This document shows, one piece after another, positions 6,648 through 13,388 of a stretch of DNA of 16,792 bases. This DNA comes from Planctomycetota bacterium. GTDB taxonomy: Bacteria > Planctomycetota > Planctomycetia > Pirellulales > Pirellulaceae. Where the stretch lies: positions 1 through 16,792 of the forward strand of contig JAPLNJ010001150.1 of assembly GCA_026692885.1 (NCBI GenBank). The letters are read 5' to 3'. A program made the translations under genes and the position numbers. Each line of letters begins with the position of its first letter. Positions within the stretch are counted from its first letter, which is position 1. Below the pieces are notes generated by a model. It made no database searches. It was not told where the DNA came from and worked only from the letters and a program-made list of their open reading frames with translations.

Positions 6648-7622
6648 TCACTTGTCCGGTGACAGTTTGGGAGTAGTCGCCTGGACATCGCGTACCGGCG
6701 CGGTTTGGTGTCTCGTGATTGCCTGATCGCTGCCCGGGTCCGATGCAAACAGATCAGCCAGCAGGGCGTGCCGCGTCATCCGAAGCAGGGTGAGGTGACT
6801 TTCACCTTCCACGATCCGCTGCGTTTCCAGTATCTCGAACAGCGTCTCGGCTACCTCTGTGTCACTGCAGATATCGGCCATCGCTTTGCCCACAATCGCC
6901 GGTCGCACGGCAGCCGCTTTGCCGAACTCGACCGCTGCTTGGCGTTCCGCAGTGCTTCTGATAATACTCACCTGGTTCGCCCCGTCCTGCTTGATGGCTG
7001 CCGTGACCTGGCGGAGTCGGTTGACCACCTTACTCTCGATCTGCCGCATCATCTCGGGATCGCGGAAGTGAACCTTGCGAATGTAAATGGACCCCAACCT
7101 GTAACCCCACTCGTTCGACTTGAACGTGACCTCGTCACGCACGGTTCGGCTCATCGTGTGGCGGTCCACTAGCATCTTCGCCAGCGGCAGGTTGCTCAAG
7201 CAGCGCACCGTGGAGTTGCTGACGTTGGCCGCCAGCGAACCACGCGGGTCGATGTTCTTGAACAAGTAAGCCACCGGATCGCTGATGAACATCTCGTACC
7301 AGATCCCGATGCCCATGGGCGCGCCCTCTTCCGAGTTGACTGGCGCACTGCGCAGGTACTCCTGATTCAGACGCATGTCCGTCACGTGACACTGTCCCAG
7401 CCACTGGACAAACAACCCCTTCCAGCCCAATCGCGGCCACAGGAAATAGAACCCCGGTTCGCTCAGAATCCCGATCACCTTGCCAAACAACACGTACACG
7501 TGGCACCGACGCTCGCGCACGATGGCATAGACGCCCAAGATGCGTGCCACACCCAGCGCCAGTGGCACGCCGATCAGAAGAGCCAGGAATGAAGCGATGG
7601 CGATAGTGAGTGTGTGGTTCAT
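6648..7622 (-). CDS. SPFH/band-7 membrane protein (second of a pair)
   Basis: 324 residues from ATG 7622. The start overlaps the upstream stop (ATGA, 7619-7622) and has GAGGTGA just before it, so translation is coupled to the first SPFH gene. An N-terminal membrane anchor (about 4-30, IAIASFLALLIGVPLALGVA) is followed by a stomatin-like SPFH domain with VRERRCHVYVLFGKVIG, SEPGFYFLWPRLG and YEMFISDPVAYLFKN. A long predicted helix follows (EMMRQIESKVVNRLRQVTA, AERQAAVEFGKAAAV), then a polar tail. SPFH proteins (HflK/HflC, stomatin, flotillin) assemble as oligomeric scaffolds at the membrane, often controlling proteases or transporters. The partner here is unknown. The frame is open further upstream, but that part is the shadow of the first gene. 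Confidence 0.85.
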   Translation of the reverse strand: MNHTLTIAIASFLALLIGVPLALGVARILGVYAIVRERRCHVYVLFGKVIGILSEPGFYFLWPRLGWKGLFVQWLGQCHVTDMRLNQEYLRSAPVNSEEGAPMGIGIWYEMFISDPVAYLFKNIDPRGSLAANVSNSTVRCLSNLPLAKMLVDRHTMSRTVRDEVTFKSNEWGYRLGSIYIRKVHFRDPEMMRQIESKVVNRLRQVTAAIKQDGANQVSIIRSTAERQAAVEFGKAAAVRPAIVGKAMADICSDTEVAETLFEILETQRIVEGESHLTLLRMTRHALLADLFASDPGSDQAITRHQTAPVRDVQATTPKLSPDK

Positions 7623-8602
7623 GACTTCACCTCCGCGATGACACGCTTCGCACGGGCAAACAGCGCCAGTCTTACGTTCCGCACATAGGCATCCATCGCC
7701 GCCTTGCCGTTCTGTTTGAGCACGGCGAGCTGGGTGGCCAGACGCCGAAGCGGCTCGACGTCCGCCTCCGCGTTCAGCGTCTCGATCTCCACCGCGCGTT
7801 TGGACTCGACGATGCGCTGATCGGCTGCGGCCGTCGCCAGGCTGATATCCGAGGACACTTGGTTGTGGGCCGTGTTGATCGCGGCCAGGGCTGATTCGAC
7901 CTCCAGCGGGGGGTCGATCCCGGTAATCAGCGAAGCGTCGAGCAGAATCCCGTACCGGGCCTGCGAGCACTGGCATTCTCGGTCCATGTGCTCGTTCAAG
8001 TCCCGCAGGTTCTTGCGAAGATCGTTGATCGAAATGCCCTCGACGGAAACTGCGCCCGGCGCCCCATCGGCCTCCCTCTTTCCTGGCGCCTCGAAGGTTG
8101 CAATTCTCTCGCGCAGCACCGCGACGAAGTAGCCCATCACGTGCGCAATCGGGTGGGTCACGCCGAAGATGTAGGCATAGAGGTTCCGCTCGGACACTTG
8201 GAACCGGATCTGGCCGGTCAGCCCCGTATTCAACTGATCCTTGGTGACCGCTTCGAGTACGGTACCGTTTCGGTTCGCCTGCGGCGACTCCGGATCAAAG
8301 GCCATGTTCGCCGTTTCGGTGGCGACGGAGACCTTATGCACCTGCTCCCACGGCCACTTGAAATAGGGACCACCGGGCATGATGACGCGGACTTGCGGAT
8401 AGCAGTACCGCTCCCTCTCGGTCTCCCTCAAAGACTCCGCAATCGCATCGTCGAGGGTCGTCATGTTGCCCAATCGCTGAGCGCGCCCGAAGACCGTCTT
8501 CACAGCCCGCTGGTTCGGGGCAACCGTGTACAAACCGGTCAAGAGAAAACGCACCACGAACCATGCCATAAGTCCAATTGCAACTCCTGTGAGCGTGTCC
8601 AT
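7619..8602 (-). CDS. SPFH/band-7 membrane protein, HflK-like (first of a pair)
   Basis: 327 residues from ATG 8602; AAGAGG lies five bases upstream, better placed than for the alternative GTG at 8608. One N-terminal transmembrane helix (GVAIGLMAWFVVRFLLTGLY) leads straight into an SPFH domain (TVAPNQRAVKTVFGRAQR, IMPGGPYFKWPWEQVHKVSV, GLTGQIRFQVSE, YIFGVTHPIAHVMGYFVAVL). It ends in an alanine- and charge-rich helix typical of the family (LATAAADQRIVESKRAVEIE). Gene order and paralogy resemble hflK-hflC pairs, but the sequences are divergent and no FtsH is present in the window. Together with the next gene it probably forms a mixed membrane oligomer (inference). A remnant of a further upstream minus-strand gene appears to end at 8617. 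Confidence 0.85.
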   Translation of the reverse strand: MDTLTGVAIGLMAWFVVRFLLTGLYTVAPNQRAVKTVFGRAQRLGNMTTLDDAIAESLRETERERYCYPQVRVIMPGGPYFKWPWEQVHKVSVATETANMAFDPESPQANRNGTVLEAVTKDQLNTGLTGQIRFQVSERNLYAYIFGVTHPIAHVMGYFVAVLRERIATFEAPGKREADGAPGAVSVEGISINDLRKNLRDLNEHMDRECQCSQARYGILLDASLITGIDPPLEVESALAAINTAHNQVSSDISLATAAADQRIVESKRAVEIETLNAEADVEPLRRLATQLAVLKQNGKAAMDAYVRNVRLALFARAKRVIAEVKS

Positions 8603-8616
8603 TTGCACCTCTTCGT

Positions 8617-8736
8617 CTAGGGTCCCTGCACTTGCAGTAGTGGATCGGAATGGCCCAGGATACGTTGTACGGCCTGTTGCGGCAAGAAGACTCGCGGTTC
8701 CTCAAGATCCAGGTTCCTGAAGGTGGTCTCTTGTTG
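8617..8736 (-). pseudogene. 3' tail of a lost gene upstream of the SPFH pair
   Basis: On the minus strand a frame ending at a TAG (8617-8619) reads FRNLDLEEPRVFLPQQAV and then QRILGHSDPLLQVQGP. The stop is 14 bases before the SPFH start at 8602, as expected for the preceding gene of an operon. Upstream (toward 8740) this frame runs into antisense of the pstS remnant, so only about 35 codons survive. The plus strand is also open here (MAQDTLYGLLRQEDSRFLKI from 8650), and either strand could be the coding one. No family is recognised. Confidence 0.35.
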
Positions 8737-8739
8737 CGG

Positions 8740-9043
8740 GGTGCGGGGGCCACGTTTCCAGCGCCCCTGTACGATCGTTGGTTCGCCGAGTATCAGCGGT
8801 TCCATCCGAAAGCTGTTCTTTGCGGACCCGGAGGGTGAGGAATCGTATCCGTTGGTGACCCTCACTTGGATTCTCGTCCGCCGGAAGCAGTCGGATTCCC
8901 AGAAGGCGGCGGCTTTACAGGATCTGTGCCGCTGGTGTTTGACAGAGGGCCAGCACCTCAGCGAGGAGTTGGGGTACGTGCCGCTGCCGCCTAATGTGGT
9001 CACTGCGGCCGTGGGGGCCGTGGAGGCGATGGATCGTCCGTGA
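8740..9043 (+). pseudogene. pstS: pstS remnant: N- and C-terminal ends joined by internal deletion and frameshift
   Basis: In frame from 8740 the sequence reads GAGATFPAPLYDRWFAEYQRF, the well-known mature start of PstS phosphate-binding proteins. It then stops at 8836-8838. In the next frame, from about 8806, it reads FADPEGEESYPLVTLTWILV, KAAALQDLCRWCLTEGQ and ELGYVPLPPNVV, the classic PstS C-terminus, ending at the TGA at 9041-9043. About 200 central residues are missing, the halves are in different frames, and no signal peptide precedes GAGATF. It cannot make a working phosphate-binding protein. A full-length but divergent pstS lies at 11563. The motif match is strong, and the non-functional status follows directly from the sequence. 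Confidence 0.85.
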
Positions 9044-9322
9044 ATCAGAGGACGACAACATGAGCGCGCGTTGCCTATTCACGATTCTACCGGGACGCGC
9101 GGCGTCCGGGATTCATCGCAAGCAACCCTAACGCCGGCCTCACTGAATCCTAACAGATTTTTTCGTCAAGCGGCTGCACGGGTTGCGATCGGACAAGGCG
9201 GCGAAATGGACCGCTGGGGATTTGTCCACAAGGTACGGCACCTTTCCAAGTCGACCGGCGGGCCATAAGCTAGCACCGGTTGTTGAGCGGAGTGTCTATC
9301 GTCGTGAAGGAGGTGCGAAGTT
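9044..9322. other. Intergenic stretch without a convincing gene
   Basis: Short frames on both strands here have shadow-like composition. A possible 23-codon frame (ATG 9060, MSARCLFTILPGRAASGIHRKQ) follows the pstS remnant behind AGAGGA, but it is too short to assign. The only structured element seen is the three-unit 11-bp repeat at 9127-9159. Confidence 0.5.
9127..9159 (+). promoter_or_regulatory. Three tandem 11-bp Pho-like units
   Basis: CCTAACGCCGG (9127), CCTCACTGAAT (9138) and CCTAACAGATT (9149) are contiguous 11-bp units sharing CCTnAC. This spacing is the hallmark of PhoB/PhoP-family binding sites and resembles the units near 659 and 11464. No good -10 is seen at the expected distance, so it may be a relic of the regulatory region that once served the broken pst genes, or serve the small gene at 9323. 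Confidence 0.35.
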
Positions 9323-9538
9323 ATGGTCATGACAGCTCTTCCCAGTGCATTGCCGACACGGGCCACGCAGTTCGTGGAACCGGAGACCTACATCCGTTTG
9401 ATTACGTCGCGAAACACGCTGGAGCGATTCGACGACAAGGAACACGGCCTGCTAGGACTCTTCGATCGCGAGACGCAGGCACGATTCGTCGTCGAAGAGC
9501 ACAAAGTCCTCAGACTGTGGGAGTTTACCTGCCCATGA
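9323..9538 (+). CDS. Small hypothetical protein with strong SD
   Basis: 71 residues. The start is fixed by AGGAGGT (9308-9314), eight bases before ATG 9323. The sequence is globular-looking and balanced: ETYIRLITSRNTLERFDDKE, GLLGLFDRETQARFVVEE and then HKVLRLWEF. No signal peptide or membrane helix is seen. The stop overlaps the start of the next frame (ATGA, 9535-9538), suggesting a coupled pair. No family is recognised with certainty. The last residues (TCP) may be changed by a deletion, since the downstream partner is itself truncated. Confidence 0.6.
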   Translation: MVMTALPSALPTRATQFVEPETYIRLITSRNTLERFDDKEHGLLGLFDRETQARFVVEEHKVLRLWEFTCP

Positions 9539-9798
9539 CGCCCCATGAAGTCTGGACCAGCCAATGCGAAGTCGCTCGTGAGAGCTTGGCAGAATCGTCA
9601 CGCGAAGTCGAGGGCGATAACGCCCGGAGCCAGGTAGCCGAATTCGCCAGAATTCGCCAGAATTCGCCAGAATTCGGTAGCGCCGGGAAAGTCGTATTCT
9701 GGCGAAGGCGGCTACGAAGAGGTTGCCAGGATTCTTGGCCGCACACGCTCGGGTCTCGCGAGGCGATCAGTAATTCATCTGAAATTGGATTCGGATAA
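9535..9798 (+). pseudogene. Truncated EVW-QCE-type hypothetical gene interrupted by a repeat element
   Basis: From ATG 9535 the frame begins MTPHEVWTSQCEVARESLAE. This resembles the start of a short planctomycete hypothetical family (TPxEVWxxQCEAAR) as I recall it. After about 25 codons it enters the 9634-9715 inverted-repeat element and then low-complexity, shadow-like sequence, ending inside the antisense of the porin 3' end (stop at 9796-9798). The body of the family is therefore absent. The first 35 bases recur at 15939-15973 with two mismatches. Confidence 0.4.
9634..9715. repeat. 82-bp inverted-repeat element with 10-bp tandem iterations
   Basis: The left arm GTAGCCGAATTCGCCAGAA (9634-9652) pairs with the right arm TTCTGGCGAAGGCGGCTAC (9697-9715) at 17 of 19 positions. 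Inside, the 10-mer AATTCGCCAG is repeated three times exactly (9641-9670), followed by a partial AATTCG. Because the unit is 10 bp, each copy shifts the reading frame. It resembles a small non-autonomous palindromic element, sitting between a truncated gene and the porin stop, where it could also form a terminator hairpin. Confidence 0.8.
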
Positions 9799-11311
9799 TG
9801 TCCCCCACGAACTGGCGATACGATTGGCCGGTGGCCAGCGCGGTCGTATTCGTGCGGTCCGTCATCGTGTATCCGAGGGTCAATTCCATTTGCGGGTTGA
9901 ATTGCCATTCGACGCCGGTTTCCCACTCGTCGACCTTGGCGTAGGGCGAATTCCTTTCCGGCTTGTAGCCTCCTCGATAGTAGTCGTAGCGGAGGAATGG
10001 GAAGAGCGTTCCCCAGCAGGCTGTTTCGTGTCGATACAGCAGCATGCCGTACCCGCCCGTCAGCGGGCGATCGATGATCGCCGTTTGGGCTTCGTTGAGT
10101 GCTGGACCACGTCCGACGTTCCACTCCGCCTGGAATCCGAAAGGCTGGGGATAGTAAACCAGCGTCCCCGCCACGCGTTCATCCATATATCCGCCGCTAG
10201 CCGCGGTCGGCGCGCTCTTGGATGGCGGAATCGCTGCTGTCAGCGAGGTGTAGCTGCCCGAGTAGGCCTGCGCTCCCAGTTCCAGGACCTGTTCGTTCGC
10301 AAATTGCATGGGCACAGCCAATCGTGCCACCGCATGCATACCCTCGTTCTGTTCGCGAAATGAACCGCCTTGGCCGTTGTAGACACCGACACCAAACAAG
10401 CCGTAGTTCCCTGAACCCTTCAGCCCTTTTTCGAGTACGTACTTGAACAGGTCTTGCGCGAATTCCGGCGTGTAATAGTAGAGGACTCCCAAATCCCGCT
10501 CGTTCCGGACGGCACTGTTCAGGCCGTCGTTGCGATCAAGAGGAATCCGGTTGGAACTGGACTGCAAATTCTCCCAGCCGTAGGGGATTTTCGATTGCCC
10601 GATGCGCAACCGATGGACTTTCTCATCGTCGAAGTAGATGTCACAATAGCAGTCTCGCAGTTGTGTGTATTGATTGGCGTCCGTACTGCCCGGCACCGTA
10701 GCGGCGAAGTCGGGCTGAATGTAGACGTACATGTGGTCGGAAACGTCGCCCGATAAGATCAGGCGTGCCCGGCGAATCAGAAAATTCTGGTTCTGACCGA
10801 CGGAACTATCGTGGACGTATTGCGGCGGCGCTCCGTCAGGATCGGACCAGGGCACTTCGTTGAGGCGGAATTGGGCGTAGCCGCGAATGCTCAGACGATC
10901 GAACCAGTTCTTCTTGGCGACCGTTGCCCGCGTTTGCTGCTCGACCGTGGTGATCGCTGGATCTTTGATTCCTTCGAGCCAGCTACGAATGGGCCCTGCC
11001 GCATCGTCGCCGGATTCCGCAGGCCGGGTTCGTTCTTCGATCTTACCAAGGGCTGGGTCGCGAATTTGCCCGTTCGATCCCGACGCGGTCTGCTCCAGGC
11101 GGCGCGCGTTTTCGAGTTCGGCGATACGGGCTTCCAGTTCGGCAAACGCCGAACTGTTCGAGGTCGTGTACTGAACGACAGCAGGATTCGACCCGTTAGA
11201 TGTGCCGGATTCGGTGCCGGATGAGTATTGCCCCAAGCCCACCGCCGCACCAGCGAACGTCGTGAAGGTGACCAGAATTGCTGCGATCCAGTTCTTATTG
11301 TTGTAAAGCAT
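9767..11311 (-). CDS. OprO/OprP-type (phosphate-selective) outer-membrane porin
   Basis: 514 residues from ATG 11311 (weak SD). A signal peptide covers about residues 1-27 (AAILVTFTTFAGAAVGLG). A short coiled coil follows (AFAELEARIAELENARRLEQ), as in trimeric porins of this class. The rest is a beta-barrel: IRGYAQFRLNEVPW, NFLIRRARLILSGDVSDHMY, YVYIQPDFA, HRLRIGQSKIPYGWENLQSS, ERDLGVLYYYTPE, and strands of alternating polar and hydrophobic residues ending in the aromatic C-terminus IQFQMNY. These are hallmarks of the phosphate-selective porin O/P family (PF07396). It diverges from an intact pstS with Pho-like repeats between them, which supports a role in phosphate entry. Selectivity cannot be read from sequence alone. 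Confidence 0.9.
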   Translation of the reverse strand: MLYNNKNWIAAILVTFTTFAGAAVGLGQYSSGTESGTSNGSNPAVVQYTTSNSSAFAELEARIAELENARRLEQTASGSNGQIRDPALGKIEERTRPAESGDDAAGPIRSWLEGIKDPAITTVEQQTRATVAKKNWFDRLSIRGYAQFRLNEVPWSDPDGAPPQYVHDSSVGQNQNFLIRRARLILSGDVSDHMYVYIQPDFAATVPGSTDANQYTQLRDCYCDIYFDDEKVHRLRIGQSKIPYGWENLQSSSNRIPLDRNDGLNSAVRNERDLGVLYYYTPEFAQDLFKYVLEKGLKGSGNYGLFGVGVYNGQGGSFREQNEGMHAVARLAVPMQFANEQVLELGAQAYSGSYTSLTAAIPPSKSAPTAASGGYMDERVAGTLVYYPQPFGFQAEWNVGRGPALNEAQTAIIDRPLTGGYGMLLYRHETACWGTLFPFLRYDYYRGGYKPERNSPYAKVDEWETGVEWQFNPQMELTLGYTMTDRTNTTALATGQSYRQFVGDIIRIQFQMNY

Positions 11312-11356
11312 ATCATTGACCCGACATGTAGAGTTTCAGAGCAACTTAACTCATAG

Positions 11357-11404
11357 CGATAGCAATTTGTTGGCCTACCGGCACCTCTGCCATTCTTGCT
11401 ATCG
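11357..11404. promoter_or_regulatory. 9-bp perfect inverted repeat upstream of the porin
   Basis: CGATAGCAA (11357-11365) and TTGCTATCG (11396-11404) are perfect reverse complements 30 bases apart, and TGGC...GCCA inside can extend the pairing. The pair lies 46-93 bases upstream of the porin start, so it could be a hairpin in the porin leader or an operator bound by a dimer. Confidence 0.5.
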
Positions 11405-11452
11405 GATTCGTTGCCACCGGCGGATTGTTCAAAGCCGGTTTTTTGGGATCTC

Positions 11453-11517
11453 TTATTACCTCACTAACAATTGGCTAATACGTTGGAAATGATCCGTTAA
11501 CCGGCGTGCGCTAAACT
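11453..11517 (+). promoter_or_regulatory. Candidate Pho box array and -10 for pstS (shared with the porin)
   Basis: TTAAC-like hexamers recur on an 11-bp grid: TTATTA (11453), CTAACA (11464), CTAATA (11475), one non-matching unit (11486) and TTAACC (11497). TAAACT at 11512-11517 is a reasonable -10, with no -35. The layout matches that at 659-714, including the skipped unit. The position between the divergent porin and pstS genes is what a PhoB/PhoP-type activator site would need. Confidence 0.55.
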
Positions 11518-11562
11518 GCCGACCGTGTGCACATTTTCTTGATTTATCCGAGGAGCGTCTCC

Positions 11563-12543
11563 GTGAGTTACTCTTGGAAGCACCAACACGCATGGCTGGG
11601 TGGGGTCTTGGCGATTCTGGGCGTTCTGGATGGTGGTCGGTCGACACTGCTGGCCGAGGAATCACTCCCGGCCTATCACAAGGTTTCAGGCTTGGAGGGG
11701 AGCCTAAGTAGCATCGGATCCGATAGCCTCAAGAACCTGATGACCCACTGGGGTGAAGCGTTTCGTCAGCTTTATCCCAACGTGACGATTCAGATCGAAG
11801 GCAAGGGTTCGGCCACGGTGCCGCCGGGAATTTCGCAGGGCGTAGCGCAACTGGGTCCTATCTCGCGGAAAATGAAGCCTGAAGAAGAGCAAGTCTTCGA
11901 GAAGAAACGCGGCTTTAAGCCCACTTGCTTGAGCGTGGCCGTGGACTGCGTAGCTGTGTACGTGCACAAGGACAATCCGCTTCAGGGGCTGACCATGGCC
12001 CAAGTCGACGGCATTTTTTCCACGACCCAGAACAGCGGTATTCCGGACCTTGTAACCTGGGGCGACGCGGGTTTGGCCGGCCCCTTGGCCAAGCTGCCGA
12101 TCAGTATCTATGGCCGCAATTCGGACAGCGGCACCTACGCGTATTTCCGACAACAGGCATTGTTACAGGGCGAGTACAAAGATACGGTGAGGGAGGAGGA
12201 GAGTTCGGCGGCCGTGGTGCAGGGCGTGGCTACAGATCCGGCCGGCATCGGCTACGCGAGCCTGGGCTACAGAACCTCGGACGTTCGCGCGCTGCCGCTG
12301 GGGAAGACCCTGAAGGCCCCGCTTGCGGAGGCCAGTATCGAGAACGCCGTGGCCGGCAGCTATCCGCTAGGACGCACGCTGCACATCTACGTGGCCAAGC
12401 GTCCCCAGCAGCCGTTGCCCAAGTTGAACGAAGAGTTTCTCAAGTTCGTACTCTCCAAGGACGGACAGGAAGTGGTGGTTAAGGCCGGCTACGGCGCGTT
12501 ACCGCACAGCGTGGTCACCAAGCAACTCGATTTATTGAAATGA
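11563..12543 (+). CDS. pstS: Phosphate ABC transporter substrate-binding protein PstS
   Basis: 326 residues. GTG 11563 is chosen because GAGGAG (11550-11555) lies seven bases upstream; the in-frame GTG at 11527 lacks an SD and would lengthen the signal peptide. The signal peptide is about residues 1-31 (WLGGVLAILGVLDGG). The mature protein shows the PBP2 phosphate-binding pattern: SIGSDSLKNLMTHWGEAF, IEGKGSATVPPGISQGVAQL, VAVYVHKDNPL, DGIFSTT, YGRNSDSGTYAYFRQQAL, GIGYASLGY and FVLSKDGQEVV. Ser and Gly residues in SDS, GKGSAT and NSDSGTY are those expected to bind the phosphate oxyanion. It delivers periplasmic phosphate to PstCAB, whose genes are not in this window. It is divergent from the deleted pstS at 8740, so the two are paralogues rather than a recent duplication. 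Confidence 0.9.
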   Translation: MSYSWKHQHAWLGGVLAILGVLDGGRSTLLAEESLPAYHKVSGLEGSLSSIGSDSLKNLMTHWGEAFRQLYPNVTIQIEGKGSATVPPGISQGVAQLGPISRKMKPEEEQVFEKKRGFKPTCLSVAVDCVAVYVHKDNPLQGLTMAQVDGIFSTTQNSGIPDLVTWGDAGLAGPLAKLPISIYGRNSDSGTYAYFRQQALLQGEYKDTVREEESSAAVVQGVATDPAGIGYASLGYRTSDVRALPLGKTLKAPLAEASIENAVAGSYPLGRTLHIYVAKRPQQPLPKLNEEFLKFVLSKDGQEVVVKAGYGALPHSVVTKQLDLLK

Positions 12544-12645
12544 CGCTCACAGAACGCCCGACACGCACGAAGTCGTGGATTGTCGCTGATTATGTGACCA
12601 TGCTGGTAGGTGACCAACGGGACCGAAGACCACCCCACCATCCTC

Positions 12646-12674
12646 TTGCCGGCCAGAGAATCTCGTCCTAGGAT
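12646..12674 (+). promoter_or_regulatory. Sigma-70-like promoter before the membrane protein
   Basis: TTGCCG (12646-12651), a 17-base spacer and TAGGAT (12669-12674) match four of six positions in each hexamer. It would start transcription near 12681, about 84 bases before ATG 12765. Two-of-three quality makes this plausible but not certain. Confidence 0.4.
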
Positions 12675-12764
12675 GAAGCGGGGCCGAATGGCAGCTCGGT
12701 GCGATTTGCCCTGGGGCGAGGCAGTTGCGTGGCCCGGGGTGTGTCGTCGGACGGAGGATACGGA

Positions 12765-13388
12765 ATGAGCGAGTCACTGTTGCCACGGCATCCCCAGCTG
12801 TCCGCCAGCAGCCGGTCCGCCGCCCTGAACAGGTATGTCGACGGCGCGGATCTGGCAGAATTGGGAATCCTCATTGCGGCGGGCAGCGGTGCGGCGGTGA
12901 CCGTGGCCTGCTTGGACTTCCATCTGCGTGTGCCGGGGCACGCCATCCTGCGGGCCATGCTGCCGATGGCGCTCGGGTTGTCGCTGGCCCCGCGACGTTT
13001 TGGGGGCCTGGTCATGGGCAGCAGCGCTTATGGCACAGCCCTGTTGCTCCGGTTTGCGGGCGGCCCGACGCCGGGAATCGGGGCCTTCACGAGTCTGTGC
13101 CTGCTGGGACCGATGCTGGATCTCGTCCTTTGGCATGCCCGGGGCGGCTGGCGATTGTACGCTCGTTTTGCCTTGGCCGGTTGTCTGGCCAACCTGGCAG
13201 CGTTTACGGTCCGGGGGGGCGGCAAGTGGGTCGGCCTCGACGCGTGGCACGCGCGCCCCTTGTCAGACTGGGCCACGGTGGCGCCGTGGACCTACAGCCT
13301 GTGTGGACTGATCGCGGGTCTGGTCTGCGCAGCCGTTTGGTTCCGCTTGCGAGCGGTCGAGGCAGGGGCAGATGCGGTGGAGTCGTGA
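12765..13388 (+). CDS. Polytopic membrane protein of unknown function
   Basis: 207 residues. CGGAGG (12752-12757) lies seven bases before ATG 12765, which is preferred over the in-frame upstream start at 12699. After a polar head of about 25 residues there are about six hydrophobic segments: LGILIAAGSGAAVTVA, ILRAMLPMALGLSLA, LVMGSSAYGTALLLRFAG, GIGAFTSLCLLGPMLDLVLW, ARFALAGCLANLAAFTV and YSLCGLIAGLVCAAVWF. Size and topology resemble substrate-binding (S) components of ECF-type transporters, but no diagnostic motif is seen and no ATPase gene is near. Its stop overlaps the start of the TiaS-like gene by four bases, so the two are almost certainly made together. Confidence 0.75.
   Translation: MSESLLPRHPQLSASSRSAALNRYVDGADLAELGILIAAGSGAAVTVACLDFHLRVPGHAILRAMLPMALGLSLAPRRFGGLVMGSSAYGTALLLRFAGGPTPGIGAFTSLCLLGPMLDLVLWHARGGWRLYARFALAGCLANLAAFTVRGGGKWVGLDAWHARPLSDWATVAPWTYSLCGLIAGLVCAAVWFRLRAVEAGADAVES

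Noticed and set aside
9641..9676. Short tandem repeat as a CRISPR array
   Set aside because: The units are 10 bp and contiguous, with no spacers.
12544..12764. Expected pstC or pstA after pstS
   Set aside because: No open frame with transporter features follows. The next gene has its own promoter-like site and SD and is a different kind of membrane protein.
12725..13384. N-terminal extension of the TiaS-like frame (458 codons in all)
   Set aside because: The added 220 residues are Arg/Gly/Pro-rich and lie out of frame over the membrane-protein gene. The GTG at 13385 gives the natural GIDDTD start.
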